Shown here in pieces: positions 1 to 11,299 of a stretch of 64,000 nucleotides of DNA. The number at the start of each line of letters is the position of its first letter. Position 1 is the stretch's first letter. Origin of the DNA: Thalassia testudinum (taxonomy: Eukaryota; Streptophyta; Magnoliopsida; Alismatales; Hydrocharitaceae). The stretch covers positions 97,433,501 through 97,497,500 of the forward strand of contig JAZHRO010000014.1 of NCBI GenBank assembly GCA_037157565.1, in the 5' to 3' direction. The notes beneath the pieces are model-generated. The model saw only the letters and a program-made list of their open reading frames with translations. It ran no database searches and had not been told where the DNA came from. The translations under genes and the position numbers were made by a program.

Positions 1-540
1 GGGAAGTGGGGTTCAAGTTGAATTTCTACGTTTTCCTTAAAACGCGTCTTTTCCGTTCGTTTATTGTGTTTTTGGTATTTTTCTTATTTAGGTTTTTTTT
101 TTCTGGTAATCCTTGTTTTTGAGGCACACCCTCAAAATTGTGTCCTTGGCTTTTAGCCAAAACCGAGTTTCAAAACACGCCTTGCTACTTGCAAGACGGG
201 GTACCTGCAAATCAAAGATTATCTTTTCACTTTTATACCTTTTTTTTTAGCTTCTTACTAAGAAGGAAGCTAACAGATAGAAAGTAAATATAGTAGCTAT
301 AGATATATATTTATATGTAGTATATATATAAAGGGGTGGGGGTGGAGGTGACGATGGAGTGTAGCACTATGTCGAGTCAGTCGACGTCTAGAGAGACGCA
401 ACCAACACGACTAGGTGCCGCGTGGAGTGTGGATGGAGGATGGATGATGTATGGGACCACGCTTTTTTTGTACGCGTGTATCAGGGAATATCAGCAACTG
501 GTGCAGATATTCCCACGATACAGCGTATAGTAAATAATGT
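1..540. other. AT-rich stretch, no gene recognised
   Basis: T-rich and A-rich DNA with no convincing coding frame. The only open frame of note (336-530, plus) has no recognisable motif and is treated as chance. I could not assign this stretch to any element. Confidence 0.5.
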
Positions 541-945
541 GAAAATATATGTACATATGTATGTATATAAGTAAATATATCTATATATATATATAAATGT
601 ATAGTTATATATGTATAGATATATATATAGATATATATGTGTTTATATATATAGGTGTATAGATATATATGTATGTATATATGTATATAGCTATGGATAT
701 TTGTATATAAGTATATATATATATAATACTATATAGATATATATATATATATGTATATAAGTATATATGTATCTAGATATATATATATATATATATATGT
801 GTATATGTATAAGTATATAGATATGTATATATATATATGTATATGAGTATGTGTATATATATATATATATATTATATGTATATGTATATATATATTATAT
901 TATATGTATGTATACATAACTATATAGATATACTATGTATATAAG

Positions 946-994
<49 letters not shown>

Positions 995-1150
995 TTTTAT
1001 GAGTGTGTGTGTGTGTGTGTGTCGGTGAATGTGTGTGTGTGTGTGTTGCTGTAAGTTAAATAAAAGAGAGAGAGAGAGAGAGGGAGAGAGGGAGAGAGAG
1101 TACGTGAGAGAGAGCGGGAGCGGGCGGGAGAGATCAGCAGAGAGAGAGCG
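541..1150. repeat. compound microsatellite (TA)n - (GT)n - (GA)n
   Basis: Positions 541-1000 are nearly pure TA-type dinucleotide repeat with interspersed G (TATATG and GTATATA units). A GT run follows at about 1002-1045, then a GA run at about 1063-1150. Three adjoining dinucleotide classes in a row suggest replication slippage at an old unstable site. Open frames through it are low-complexity artefacts. Confidence 0.9.
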
Positions 1151-2040
1151 GGCTGGAGAGATCGAGCGCGCGAACGATGGCAGCGAGTTAAGACGTCTGC
1201 TCGCGACGGCAGACGTCTGAAGACGGCGGGTGCGAGCGCGCCTTCGTGAGGGGTTCTGCAGGCGCACGCGAAGACGACGGGCAGGCGAAGGCGTGGAGGA
1301 GCGAGCGTGGAGGAGGTTCTGCAGTGGTCGCGGAGGGTCGCGGGGGTCGGCGCGAGGCCGTAGCCGGCCGGTGCAGTGCGCGCGGCGGCCGGCTGCGGGT
1401 GCAACTGCAGGGACGTCAGGACGGAGGTGGAGGCGGGGAACGGGCCTGCAGGCGCGCGCGGAGGGTTGAGCGCCTGCGGGAAAGGTCGCGGAGGAGGCGG
1501 GGGGTGCTGCTGCTGCTGCTGTTGCCGCGGTTTAGCTGTTGCTGCTGCTACTTCAAGCTTCGGAGCTTGAAGCGGCAGCAATGGCGTTAAAGAGAAAAAC
1601 GCAACGAGGGAAGGCACCACGCCCACCGGCTCGTCGAAGAGCTGGGCGGTGGTGCTCCCACTGTGGTAGTGTGCACCACAGTGGGTACTCCTGCTCGTCG
1701 GGTGCCTCCTCGACGGAGGGCCGACGCATGGGAGGGGAGAGCGGGTGCGAAGGTGGCTGCGGGTTTGAGTTGCTGCCGCAGCTGCGTATTGCAGCAACGT
1801 CGTGTCTCCTCTTCGTCGCGAGGAAGAGCTGCGGCTTTATAGAGGAGGAGAGCGTGGTGGGGAGGTATGGCAGCAGCAGGGAGAGGTGTTGGCAGGGTAT
1901 GGCATCGCATGCAGCATGGCGTGGAAGAAATTCAGCCGCGGGAAGAAGAACCGCGGGAAGAGAAGAAAGAAAGATGAAAATAAAAATAGAGAAGGGACTT
2001 TTGCAAAGAATCACTTGAGAAAAAAATAATTATGCAAGCC
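1151..2040 (-). other. GC- and CpG-rich segment with a minus-strand TATA-like box; possible LTR remnant
   Basis: Base composition changes abruptly from the AT-rich block to GC- and CpG-rich DNA. Several long frames are open on both strands, as expected where stop codons are rare, and none has a recognisable domain. On the minus strand, CTATAAAG at 1835-1842 sits upstream of the CpG-rich part, which resembles a promoter with a transcribed leader. An LTR fragment or a GC-rich promoter are both possible. No matching second LTR is visible in the window. Confidence 0.35.
1657..1685. repeat. perfect 11-bp inverted repeat (hairpin)
   Basis: CCCACTGTGGT (1657-1667) and ACCACAGTGGG (1675-1685) are perfect reverse complements around a 7-base loop. 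The structure lies in the GC-rich segment. It is not followed by a T-run and no role is evident. Confidence 0.7.
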
Positions 2041-2195
2041 ATTTATTCATTTCTCCTCCTCTCATGATTAAATGCATGCATGCAACCGTTTTTACAAATG
2101 CGACTATAGGATTATAATATACATAGTTAATGCTAGAAAATAGCATAAGAAGGCGTTATTATAGGCGTGTTTTGAGGTGCAAACACTAGCCATCC

Positions 2196-2632
2196 TCCTC
2201 CAATGCACTGCCAGTCGTCGTCGTCCCATCCGCATGCAGCCCTAGCACCCCTTCCTCCTCATGTGTCACTGCTCCTCCTCATCCCTTCCACATGAAGCCT
2301 TGGATCCTCCTCCTCCTTCCAGCAGCGTCGCTGCCGCCTCCCCCTCAATGTCATCTGCAGACCCCTCCTCCTACTTCCAACAGCTGCAGCCCCTCCTCCT
2401 CATCCTTGCCAACGCTGCCCCTCCTCCTCCTCATCCCTAAAACCGACCATCCCCTCCTCCTCCCATCCGCAGGCCCCCCCTCCTCCTCCTCCTCACCCCC
2501 ATCGCCAGCCCCTCCTCCTCCCATTCGTAGGCCCCCTCCTCCTCCTCATCCCCATCCTCGATCATTTGCTTCTTGTTCACATCCCATCCGTAGCACCCCA
2601 TGCTCCTCCTCCTCCTATTGCTCCCCCTAATT
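2196..2632. repeat. CCTCCT-rich pyrimidine tract
   Basis: Irregular repeats of CCTCCTCC with TCATCC and CATCCGCAG interruptions give a strongly strand-asymmetric pyrimidine tract. The plus-strand frame (2292-2630) is a proline/serine/leucine artefact of the repeat. The 2041-2195 interval before it holds nothing recognisable. Confidence 0.8.
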
Positions 2633-2813
2633 GGAAAATATTTTGTATTAAGTAAATGTTAAATTTGATTAGTTTTTTAAATTTATTTTAGTTATTTACT
2701 TATAAACATTTGCAATTTGATTTAGGTATCTTTCATTGTCGGACACCTTCCCTATGATTCACGTACTTTATTGAGGTATGAAATTAAGTTGACTTAATTC
2801 ATTTATGAATGAA

Positions 2814-2973
2814 TGTGGGGTGTGCCCACTTAGGCTTTAAAGTCGGGTGTGCCCACTTAGGTTTAGAATGTGGGGCGTACCCATATAGCTAGGTTTAGAA
2901 AGTGGGGCATACCTACTTGATGATATTATGATATGTGAATGGTTTTATGATTGTGGGGTGTGCCCACTTGATG
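2814..2973. repeat. degenerate tandem repeat of a GTGGGGTGTGCCCAC unit
   Basis: Five copies of a 23-33 bp unit start near 2814, 2842, 2868, 2901 and 2951. Each has a core like GTGGGGTGTGCCCAC, itself nearly palindromic (GTGGG/CCCAC arms), followed by TTAGGTTTAGA or TTGATGATA. Copies differ by point changes and small indels. Confidence 0.8.
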
Positions 2974-3039
2974 CTTATTTCTGAATTGTTATTTGATTGT
3001 ATTTCTTTTGTGAAAATTTTTATGAATTTAAGAAGTTTG

Positions 3040-3355
3040 GAATAAGTAATGAGAGAAGAGAGGGAAAGTGAAAGGAGATGGAGTAGGACAGGAAGAGGAG
3101 GGGAAGAGATGAATAAAGAAGAATATGAATTAATGAAGGGAAGGAGGAGACAAAAGATAGGGAGAAGAATGGAAAGAGAGGATAAATAAATAGATAGGAG
3201 ATGAAGAAGAGGGACAGAGATGCATAAAGAAGTATATAAAGGAAGGGAAGTATGAGAGAAAGGGTAGGGAGAAGAGAGAAAGAGAGTAGAAAGAAAGTGG
3301 TAAGATAGGGAGATAAGGGAGAAGGAAGAGAAGGGAGTGGAGGGAAAGAGAGGAA
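3040..3355. repeat. purine-rich (GA-rich) low-complexity tract
   Basis: About 315 bp of almost pure A and G on the plus strand. The long minus-strand frame across it (3020-3433) is a leucine/serine/phenylalanine artefact of CT-rich codons. Such a tract could form H-DNA, but nothing shows that it does. Confidence 0.8.
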
Positions 3356-3959
3356 GAATCTATTTTTATTTTGTATATAATTATTTATTTTTATTGTAAA
3401 TTTTATTATTTTAATGAATTCATAGATACACACACTTGCACAAATCTAGATGCACATGAGGCCAAACAATAGGTATTCTAACCCCTAGGTTATAGGTTTT
3501 GGGAGGGGATAGTCGTGTAAAAATACTTGTCCGTCGACACTTATGATCATGTATAGATAATGTAAAGTGTTTGTATACCTCACTTACATTCACGGAGCTT
3601 TATCTTTATAGCATGTCATAAGAGTCGTCGTCCTTTGTTCATAGAAGTTCTGAACAAAGGGGGGTCCTTGAAAATTTGATCACAACTTACAGCTACTTGT
3701 TACATGGAACCGATGCTTGGAGGAATTTCGGTAGTATCTTTTCACTCTTCTCTGGTATAGGAACTGATCTTACCTACGTTCCTAATGCACCCTTAAATGG
3801 GAGTTATTGGGAATGTAGTTAAAGTTAGTCTTGGGGGGTATACTGGAGAATGTAGTTAAGGCTAAATTTGTAAGTAATTCCTTATAATTTTGTTACTTTT
3901 ATGTTTTTAATTAAAGTTTTAATTACAACTATTACCTGCAAATCTTTGAAATATATTTA
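3356..3959. other. unassigned DNA, possibly CACTA intron or upstream region
   Basis: No recognisable domain. A partial duplication (GAATGTAGTTAA near 3808 and 3850) is the only structure seen. Its position just 5' of the CACTA ORF1-like relic suggests it is intronic or upstream sequence of that transposon; this is inference. Confidence 0.3.
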
Positions 3960-4590
3960 CAGGCACATTCACACGATGGTGTCATGCTCGATCAGGTTGG
4001 TGTGTCTGAGGTTACTCATAGCAAGGCCATCACCGACGATGGGTAAACATGGATACATGAGACATACCAGACAAAACATGTAAGTAACATTTATTTATTT
4101 ACCTAAATTTTTATAGTTACTTTTATATGACAATAAGTTATTATAATTTGTAGGGAGAAATGATGAACTTAATCAACCCCCTACAGACGCTACTTTCGGC
4201 ACTCAGTAACACCCTCCTATGATACCTGAGGAGGCTTTTAGGAGAACCATACCTTCGAAGCATGGAGGCTTCGTCCATAGTGGGGGGAGAAGTTAGACAA
4301 TCTCCAGCTGGTATACGTGGAAATGGTCAGCAACAACAGTCATCATCCAGCAGATGCAGACACAGCTCCATGATGTCACCTCACAGTTCACCAGCATACT
4401 CATGCTCGGCAAGATGCTAAGAAATTCATGGATGAGCAATGGAAGGAGATGGAGCAATAGAGAGCGCAGATGAGAGAGATGATGGCATTGTTATGGGGCA
4501 GCGGACGGGATCACAATTCATATCACTACCCGCCTCGCAGAGACGACGATGACCTCGAAGGTGGTGAGCAGGACAGGGGGTAGGAGTTGG
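3960..4590 (+). pseudogene. CACTA (En/Spm) ORF1-like / Transposase_24-like gene relic
   Basis: A plus-strand frame from about 3962 reads HDGVMLDQVGVSEVTHSKA, then a stop, then TWIHETYQTKH. This is the style of the plant En/Spm-associated Transposase_24 family, where the text 'EVTHTK...G.WV...' is followed by a region rich in E, Q and M. A candidate intron, 4080-4153 (GTAAGT...TTTGTAG), follows. Downstream are glutamine-rich and EQWKEMEQ / AQMREMMALL stretches, typical of the C-terminal coiled part. Stops and frame changes make it a pseudogene. The 3' side was later cut by element C at 4652. The family assignment rests on motif style only. Confidence 0.5.
4080..4153 (+). other. candidate intron in the CACTA ORF1-like relic
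   Basis: GTAAGT donor at 4080 and a T-rich stretch ending in TAG at 4153 separate two coding-like blocks. The length (74 bp) suits a plant intron. The downstream reading frame is uncertain because of decay. Confidence 0.45.
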
Positions 4591-4652
4591 GCACAACTTT
4601 ATATGTTTTACCCTTTTTTTTGTTTGGTTTTGTATTTTAACAGCATGACATA

Positions 4653-5857
4653 TGATGATCGTGTTTTGCATGGTAGAAATCGGGGTTTGGAGGAACCCGT
4701 CGTCGTAGTTGCAAAACCCATTATCAAATAAAATTTTACCGAAACTCTAAGGGATTCCCAAGTGGAACACAAGGAGGCGATGTTTGCTTTGCTTGAAAAC
4801 CATGCTTTGTTTTGTTTCCTTTTGGTATTTTGAGGTTTTGTTATTTTTTTTTTGTGTTTTTGAAATAAAATGACAAGCAGAATAAATTCACAAGAGAGAT
4901 GGAATCAAATATGATATATTGCACAAATGTCTATTACAATAATCTACGAAAGGATAAAAGAGATGGAGGTGAGAAGGAATCTCCCGAATCAGCTGTTTCG
5001 TGGGACGACTGTGCCTGATGGAAGGTTGGATGATGGAGTTGAGAAGTGGGACAACGGAGGTGAGATGTAGGTGGACGTCGGGTAGAGGAATGATTCACTG
5101 AGGCTCTGGAATGGAGGTGAGGAGGCGGAGGTTATTTGCTACCAGAGTGGAGGTAGGAGGATAGCTCAAAGGCAACCTATGAAGGTGATGTGATGAGGGA
5201 TGAATATTTGGTGGGAAGTAGGATCATTACACTAATAGGAGGCATTTGGAGCTTGAGAGTAAGCTCTAATGGAGCTTTGGTAGGCTACTAGAGCTTAGGA
5301 GTAAGTGCGAGTAGAGTAGGTAGAGATGAAGAGGAATGGGGGGTGCAGGAGTGTTTATATAGTGGAGGGAAGAAGAAGAAATTCATGTAGATTGCTGTAG
5401 TGACATCTGCAAGCATCACTAAAGACCCCCTGTAGCCATCGCTGAAGATCAACCCCCACTACTCACACCCACAGCTGGCCTTGTGCCTACGAGCAATTAG
5501 TGATTGCTGTAACGTTGCTAAAGGTTTACCCATTTGTCGTTGTTGTCTCCAGCTCATGATCACGCATGCTCAAGCTTGGATCAGGTGTGAACCATTGGCA
5601 GTCGTTGGATCAGAGGCAGACGGTTGAGATGGCATGGTGATCACATGTTCAGATCGCATGCTCACTGGCGCATCAAATTTGGTGTCGGTCAGCACGTGAT
5701 CGAATGATTGAAGATCACGTGGGTCTGATTGCGCCACGTCACCTCCCTGTCTACCGCTTGATGGCCATCCAACGGGTGCATTTTGATTGTGCCCATGCTC
5801 ATGAGATCGCCCCCCCCCACCGTGGTTTGAACTTGCGCTCGCGATTTGCAAGCGCAT
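4653..5857 (-). repeat. element C 3' LTR, first part
   Basis: Aligns along its length with 36714-37893, for example the shared GGTAGAAATCGGGGTTTGG near 4673 and 36733 and the GAAAACCA(T/C)GCTT block. On the minus strand a TATA box CTATATAAAC lies at 5353-5362. The match breaks off at 5857 and resumes at 28012, which defines the insertion point of element A. Confidence 0.85.
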
Positions 5858-6872
5858 TAATAAGTCCAATTTATTGGACATTCTATTAGCTTAAGTACAT
5901 TTTACATACATTTCCGTAGAAGCTAATTATTTAGTACTTAATGTTAATTTATTTTAGTGGAGGGTTGCATCTTATGACAATCCTTATATTTTATAGGTAC
6001 ATGCTTGCAATTTTCTCCGCCAATGCCTACGCACCACCATCGTCAATTGGAGTCGCTCGCTTCCTTTCCGAGCATCTCGGAACCGCACCCTCGCCGTCCA
6101 ACCACTCGGGATCCTCACCAATCGGTTGGAGAAGCCGTTGGCCATGGCAAACAAATCGTAGGATTTAAAAAGAAGGGCAAGCCATCAGGGCCATCATCTC
6201 TCTTCCTCGCTCTTCACGGTGGACCTCTCACCCATACTGTGAACTCCAAGAACACATGGTGGCCTTATCCACCTCCACCAACGCCCGCTTGCACCACCCC
6301 TGCATGTGGCCTGCCTTCTCACCGCATGCAACAGGCGCGTGCAAGCCACCAGCCACCAGCGACCACGCATAGGCTCCCTGCAAGCCACGCCCAACCTAGC
6401 AATGCTCGAACGTAGTAGCCACCTTGCGCATGCCCTCGTGCGCTCATGCATGCTTAATTCCCTTGTGCGTGCCAACCAGCTGCATCTCCACCACCAAAAT
6501 AGAGTCACCGGCTTCCTCATCTCCATCTTCTTGTTCTTCTTCCTCCTCTCTGCCAACCGAAGAAACCCAAACAACCCAAAACGTAGCCACCTCCATGGGC
6601 ATCGAAACTCCGCACCATTGACGCCAACACGCTCCCCTTGCCTTCACGAGTGCTTCCATGCCATCCACGCAATCAACCGATGATTTGCATGCCAACGAGC
6701 CACCATCGCCGCTACCGGTTCTGCTCATTGCTAGTGCCAACTCTAGCTGTCGTTAGTCGTGCCACCACTGCCACTGGAACACCCTCATCGCGGCCTTCCT
6801 TCCCTCAGCATCTCTCCTCCAGACATTCTTCCTTGGCACTGAACCAGCCTGTGCAAGCGCACATGACACGGG
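5858..6872 (+). repeat. element A 5' LTR, left part only
   Basis: Matches 26493 to about 27450 with clear but diverged identity: shared TTATTGGACATTCTATTAG, TTATGACAATCCTTATATTT and the proline/serine-coding-like GC-rich middle. The match stops at 6872, exactly where LTR D begins. The remaining third of this LTR is not found downstream of D. Confidence 0.8.
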
Positions 6873-8382
6873 TGATATAGACAAATCTATTTAGCTTAAA
6901 ATGCCTAATCATGCATGTCCTTAGGCTTTGATTTGCTTTTCATGTTATAAATATTGCACTGCATGCATCATTCTGCATTTAGAGTAGTTGTATATAATTT
7001 AGGTTAATTGCATCCTTTTTAGAGTCAGGAGAAAAGGATATTTATTTCGGAGCCTCGAATTGACGATCCGACCATACAGATCTAATCAAGACGACGATCG
7101 GAGCCCAACACCTCTGAAATCACCTCGACCGAGTCTTGTAGCACCATATGCTGTTCGAGGAAGATCAACGGTGAAGGTACTAGGTGACATAATTTGGAGC
7201 TTCAAATGACAAATCCGACCACATGGATGGATCGGGTCGATGATCGCTGCCCAATGGCATGAAAATCGACTAATTCCGACCTCTATAGTAGCCCCTACAA
7301 CAAAAAGAAGATGGACGGCTCAGATTGCACCATGTGGCGCAACCTAGGCCGCCATGTGCACGTAGGCACCATGCACATGCATAGCAGTGCAAGTTCGCAC
7401 ACGCGCGCGTAGGCATGCATGCGCATAGTGTAGCGCCAATGTGTGAGCGTTCGCACGCGCGACAAAGAGAGCGCACAGCACAGTGCCAGTGGAGCATGAG
7501 CAGCAGGTGGATCTTCAGCGACAGCCTGGTAGACATTTAGTGATGCTTACAGCCGTCGCTAATTGTTCGTAGGTGCAAGGCCAGCTATGCGTGCGAGTGG
7601 GAATGAGCTGTCTACAGCGACACTTCCAGCGATGGCCTGAAGGTCGCTAATGGTCCCATATCTATTTTAGCCTGTTCTCCTCCACTATAAATGGACCAAC
7701 ACCCCATCCCTTCCAAGCCATCTCTACCTACTCTACTCCCATCTACCCAAGCTCTAGCAAGCCTACCAACGCTTTGTTAGAGTTTTCTCTCAAGCTCCCA
7801 AGGTGGTTATTAGTATAGCGAACCTCTGCCCCACCAAATACTCCAACTTCCCATCCCCAATCATAGGTAGCGTTAGAGTCGTCCTCCCACCTCCATTCCG
7901 GTAGCAAATCACCTCCGCTTTCTCACCTCCATTCCAGACCTGTGCTGAAGCTTTCCTCTAACTGATGTCCTCCCGCTTCTCACCTTCGTCAACCTTCTTC
8001 CCAACTCCTTCATCCGAGCTTTCGTCGGCGCTGTCATCTCATCGAACAGCTACTTTGGGAGATTTCTTCTCACCTCCGTCTCTTTTTATGTTTTCTATAT
8101 TATTGTAATTGACATTCATGCAATATGTCAGATTTAATTCTATCTCTCTCTTGTGATTGATTGCCATTTTATTTCGAAAACAAAAAAAAAAATAAAACCC
8201 TAAAACTTGAAAAAGAAACAAATCGAAGCGCGGTTTTCATACAAAGTAAACATCGCCTCACTTTGTTCGACTTGAGACTCCCTTGGAGTTTAGGTATAAA
8301 TTTTATTTGATCACGAATGTTGTAACTACAACGATGGGTTACTCGTAACCCTAATTTCGAACATGCAAAACCCATGCGATCA
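6873..8382 (+). repeat. LTR D (1510 bp), same family as the solo LTR at 40297-41807
   Basis: Starts TGATATAG and ends GCGATCA. It aligns end to end with 40297-41807 (1511 bp) and, as reverse complement, with the LTRs of element C, so all belong to one LTR family. TATA box CTATAAATGG at 7685-7694. Flanks are ACGGG (6868-6872) and ATGAG (8383-8387), which differ by two transitions and may be a decayed target duplication. No internal region is attached, so it is a solo LTR or part of the rearranged pair with 8388-9319. Confidence 0.75.
7685..7694 (+). promoter_or_regulatory. LTR D TATA box
   Basis: CTATAAATGG, preceded within 80 bp by AGCGAC / GTCGCT elements in inverted arrangement (about 7617-7652). 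The corresponding site in the solo LTR (41094-41103) reads CTATAGAAGG and is degraded. Confidence 0.6.
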
Positions 8383-8387
8383 ATGAG

Positions 8388-9319
8388 AGCATCAAGCGCA
8401 CAGTGCCAGCGGAGTGTGTGCTAGCAGGGGTATGCACGAGTCTTCAACGACAGTTATGCAGGCCTTTAGTGACGCTTGTAGTTGTCACTAATGTCCTATG
8501 CATGCCAGCAAAGGAATTGAAGGCGCGGATCTTCAGCGACAGAAAGGGCAGAACTATAGCGATGTTTACAGACGTCAGTAGTGACCCACATGCGAATTTG
8601 TTCTTCCTACTCCACTATACAATGACCTACCCACTACCATTCCTAACCATCTCTTCCTTTCTTCCTCTCACCACCTCCAAGGCTCTAGAGAGAGCTTGTC
8701 CCAATCCCAGGATGCTCCTTTAGAGTAGAAATGAAAATAGTTTTCCCACCTCTCATCCCCATTCATGGAGAATCCCGTGGCCATCCTCTTACCTCCCTTC
8801 AAGAAGAAGATCCTTGCCGCGACGTCGTCCTGCGCCATCCTCCGTCCTCCAGCTCCGTCCTCCTTCATCTTGCTCCTTACCACCTTCCTCCAGGTGACGT
8901 CAGAGCGAGTCATCCTCTGAGAAACTGTCGAGGGGGATTCTCTCACCTCTTTCTATCTTTTGCTGCTTTCTAGTATAGTTTTTCCCACTTTCTTTGTTGT
9001 AGAAAACATTGGATTTAGAAATATATGTGATTCTCTCTCTCTCTCTCCCTCTGTTATATTTTTTTGCAAGTAGATAAAGTTTTCATCTATCTAATCTATT
9101 GCCTAACAAAAATATCAAAAAATTAGAAAATATAAAAATAACAAAGAGAAATAAAAGGGAAACGTGGATTTTTCAAAACCAAATGTTCGCCTCTCCGTGT
9201 TCGACCCAGGACTCACTTTTCATGTTTTGGTTATAAATTTTATCTAATAGACGTGTTTTGCGAGCTATGATGATGGGTCCTCCGAACCCTAATTTTAATT
9301 TTCGAAACACACCTCATCA
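8388..9319 (+). repeat. partial D-family LTR (right 60 percent), fused to element A gag
   Basis: Aligns with the last 900 bp of LTR D (from about 7480): the CACAGTGCCAG block, the 'agcgacag...cctttagtgacgctt' block, the 'ttggttataaattttat' block near the end and a final CTCATCA. It is clearly more diverged from D than D is from the solo LTR at 40297. Only 26 bases separate it from the middle of gag at 9346, so no primer site or gag start survives. Confidence 0.65.
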
Positions 9320-9345
9320 ACCTTCTTAGGTTATGCCCCCAACAT

Positions 9346-10600
9346 TAGGTGCCAAGATGGCAGTTGGTCGAAAGGTTCTATAATGGATTATCTGAAAGGC
9401 ACAGGCAAACCATCGATGCAGCCTGTATAGGAACCTTCATGACCAAAACTGACGATGAAGCCTGGGCATTATTTGAAACATTAAGTGACAATTCCATACA
9501 TATGTCCGCTGCCTATCAAGAAAGAAAACCACCAATCCTACAGAGGAAGATGGAGGCCTATGAAGGCGGGGCTACTCAGCCTTTTGCTTATCAGATTCAA
9601 TTGTTGAACGAATAGTTTGATAAGCTTTTAGCAAACCATGGCATGAACCCGCAAGCAGTCTCTATCTTTCAGGCTACAAGTGAATGCCCCATTTGCTAAA
9701 GCACAACACACGTCACTGCAGAGTGCCACCAGGCAAATCAATTCCCTGAGTTGATTCAGGTTGAGCTGAACACGGCCTAAGGTTTTCGCCCATCTCCTCG
9801 CAATAACCCTTATTCCAATACCTATAATTCAGGGTAGCAGAACCATCCAAACTTCTCATGGAAGCAAGGTGATGCTTCTAACTCAGGGAATGCAAGAACC
9901 CTACCTCCCCAAACCGTATACCAGCCATCCCATGCAAACCCTCCTCAAAATAAGCCTTCTGAGATGGATGAAATTAAAGCCTTGATGAAAGCAATGCAAG
10001 AGCATCAGAATATGGTCATCCAATCTCAGAATATGATGATTATTGATAGACAATCGCAAATTGGTCATCTTACTGAAGTAGTTAGGCAGTAGGATCCGAG
10101 GAAGTTTCCTAGCTCTTCTGAGGAGAACTTAAAAGGCAAGGGGGTCATATTTAGGGAGCACGCCCAAGCTGTGACCGTCTAAGGAGTGGAAAGAAAATTG
10201 ACAAGCTAGATAGCACTCGTATGGTCACCTCTCAGGATTCCCCTCCTACACCAGACCTGACTTCCATCTTCATCGAGGAAGAGCCACACTACTCTCCCTC
10301 GCTTGAAATCACCCACCCTAAAGATGTTGTCATTCCACCACCCCTTTCCTGCCATGATGACCACTCTGCACAGAAGCCAAGGGTGCCCTATCCACAGCGC
10401 CTATCTACTCCTGGGGAATCTTCTGTTGGCTCGTTTGGAGCCAAGGATAGGACAGATGAAATTATGGACAGTTTTAGGCAAGTCCATATCAACTTGCCTC
10501 TATTGGAAGCTATCAAACAGATCCCATCCTATGGCAAGTTTCTAAAGGACCCGTGCACTCAGAAGCGTCGATTTAGGAGATAGGTCCAAGCTAACGTCAT
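9346..10600 (+). pseudogene. element A gag relic (5' part missing)
   Basis: Begins in mid-gag with PRWQLVERFYNGLSERHRQ, the equivalent of WQLVQIFYHGLEDQIQQ in element B's gag, and runs through the 'ALFETLSDNS' helix. The N-terminal half of the capsid region is absent. Stop codons occur at about 9613, 9697, 9778, 9826 and 10090. The C-terminal block at about 10456-10582 (IMDSFRQVHINLPLLEAIKQ) precedes the protease, as in the sister elements. Gag forms the virus-like particle in the cytoplasm. This copy cannot make a full product. Confidence 0.8.
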
Positions 10601-10601
10601 C

Positions 10602-11075
10602 ATGCCTGACCATCTTAGCTCGATTCTCCAACATGGAACATCCCACAAAATGAAAGACCCAGGGGTGCCATATATTTCAGTGGTTATAGGTAGTCAACAC
10701 ATTGACGAGGCTCTGCTCAATCTGGGTGCATGGGTGAACATTTTACCGAGCTCTATCTACGACCTTTTGGGAGGAGGTGATTTAAAGCCTAGTCCAGTCA
10801 TCCTCCAGGTCGTAGACAAATCGCTTAAGACACCACGAGGATTACTGGAAGATGTCCTGGTGAGAGTGGAGGACTTCTTCTTCCCTGTTGACTTTCTTGT
10901 GCTAGATACTGACCCATCTAGTAAGCCCACCAAGCCATTCATTATTCTGGGATTCCCCTTCCTGGCCATAGCCAATGCCTCTATCAATTTTAGATCAGGA
11001 GCACTTAAAATGGGCTTTGAGAACAAGAAGATCCAGTTGAATATTTTTGATACCTATAAGCAATTCGGATTATAA
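10602..11075 (+). pseudogene. element A aspartic protease relic
   Basis: A 157-residue open frame with the retropepsin-like layout of Athila elements: KMKDPGVPYISVVIG at the start, then the catalytic loop, LEDVLVRVEDFFFPVDFLVLD in the middle and FIILGFPFLAIANASINF at the end. The catalytic loop reads EALLNLGAWVNILP (AAT at 10719-10721), where elements B, C and E have LLDLGA. The essential aspartate has become asparagine by a single G-to-A change, so the enzyme would be inactive even where the frame is open. Confidence 0.8.
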
Positions 11076-11299
11076 GATTGTTCCCTGATTGAGGTAGTTG
11101 ATAAAATCATTGAAGAGACTACTCCAGCACTCTTATGTAGAGATCCCCTCTAAAAGGTCATATCTAAGGACCATCCTCTGACTATTGAAGAAATTGAAGG
11201 GGATATACCCAAATTAGAAGAGTTGCTGGGGGTACACACAGAGTCTCTGTCCCCTCCCTAGACCGTGAAGGTAGATCCGCTACCATTGGCAGGGACGTC

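Noticed and set aside
997..2018. Overlapping long open frames on both strands (up to 266 codons)
   Set aside because: They lie in microsatellite and GC-rich DNA where stops are rare, overlap on opposite strands and show no domain, only repeat-like composition.
171..2177. 13-bp inverted repeat TCAAAACACGCCT (171-183 and 2165-2177) as terminal inverted repeats of a DNA transposon
   Set aside because: Matches of this length are expected by chance in 64 kb, similarity does not extend and no target duplication is seen.
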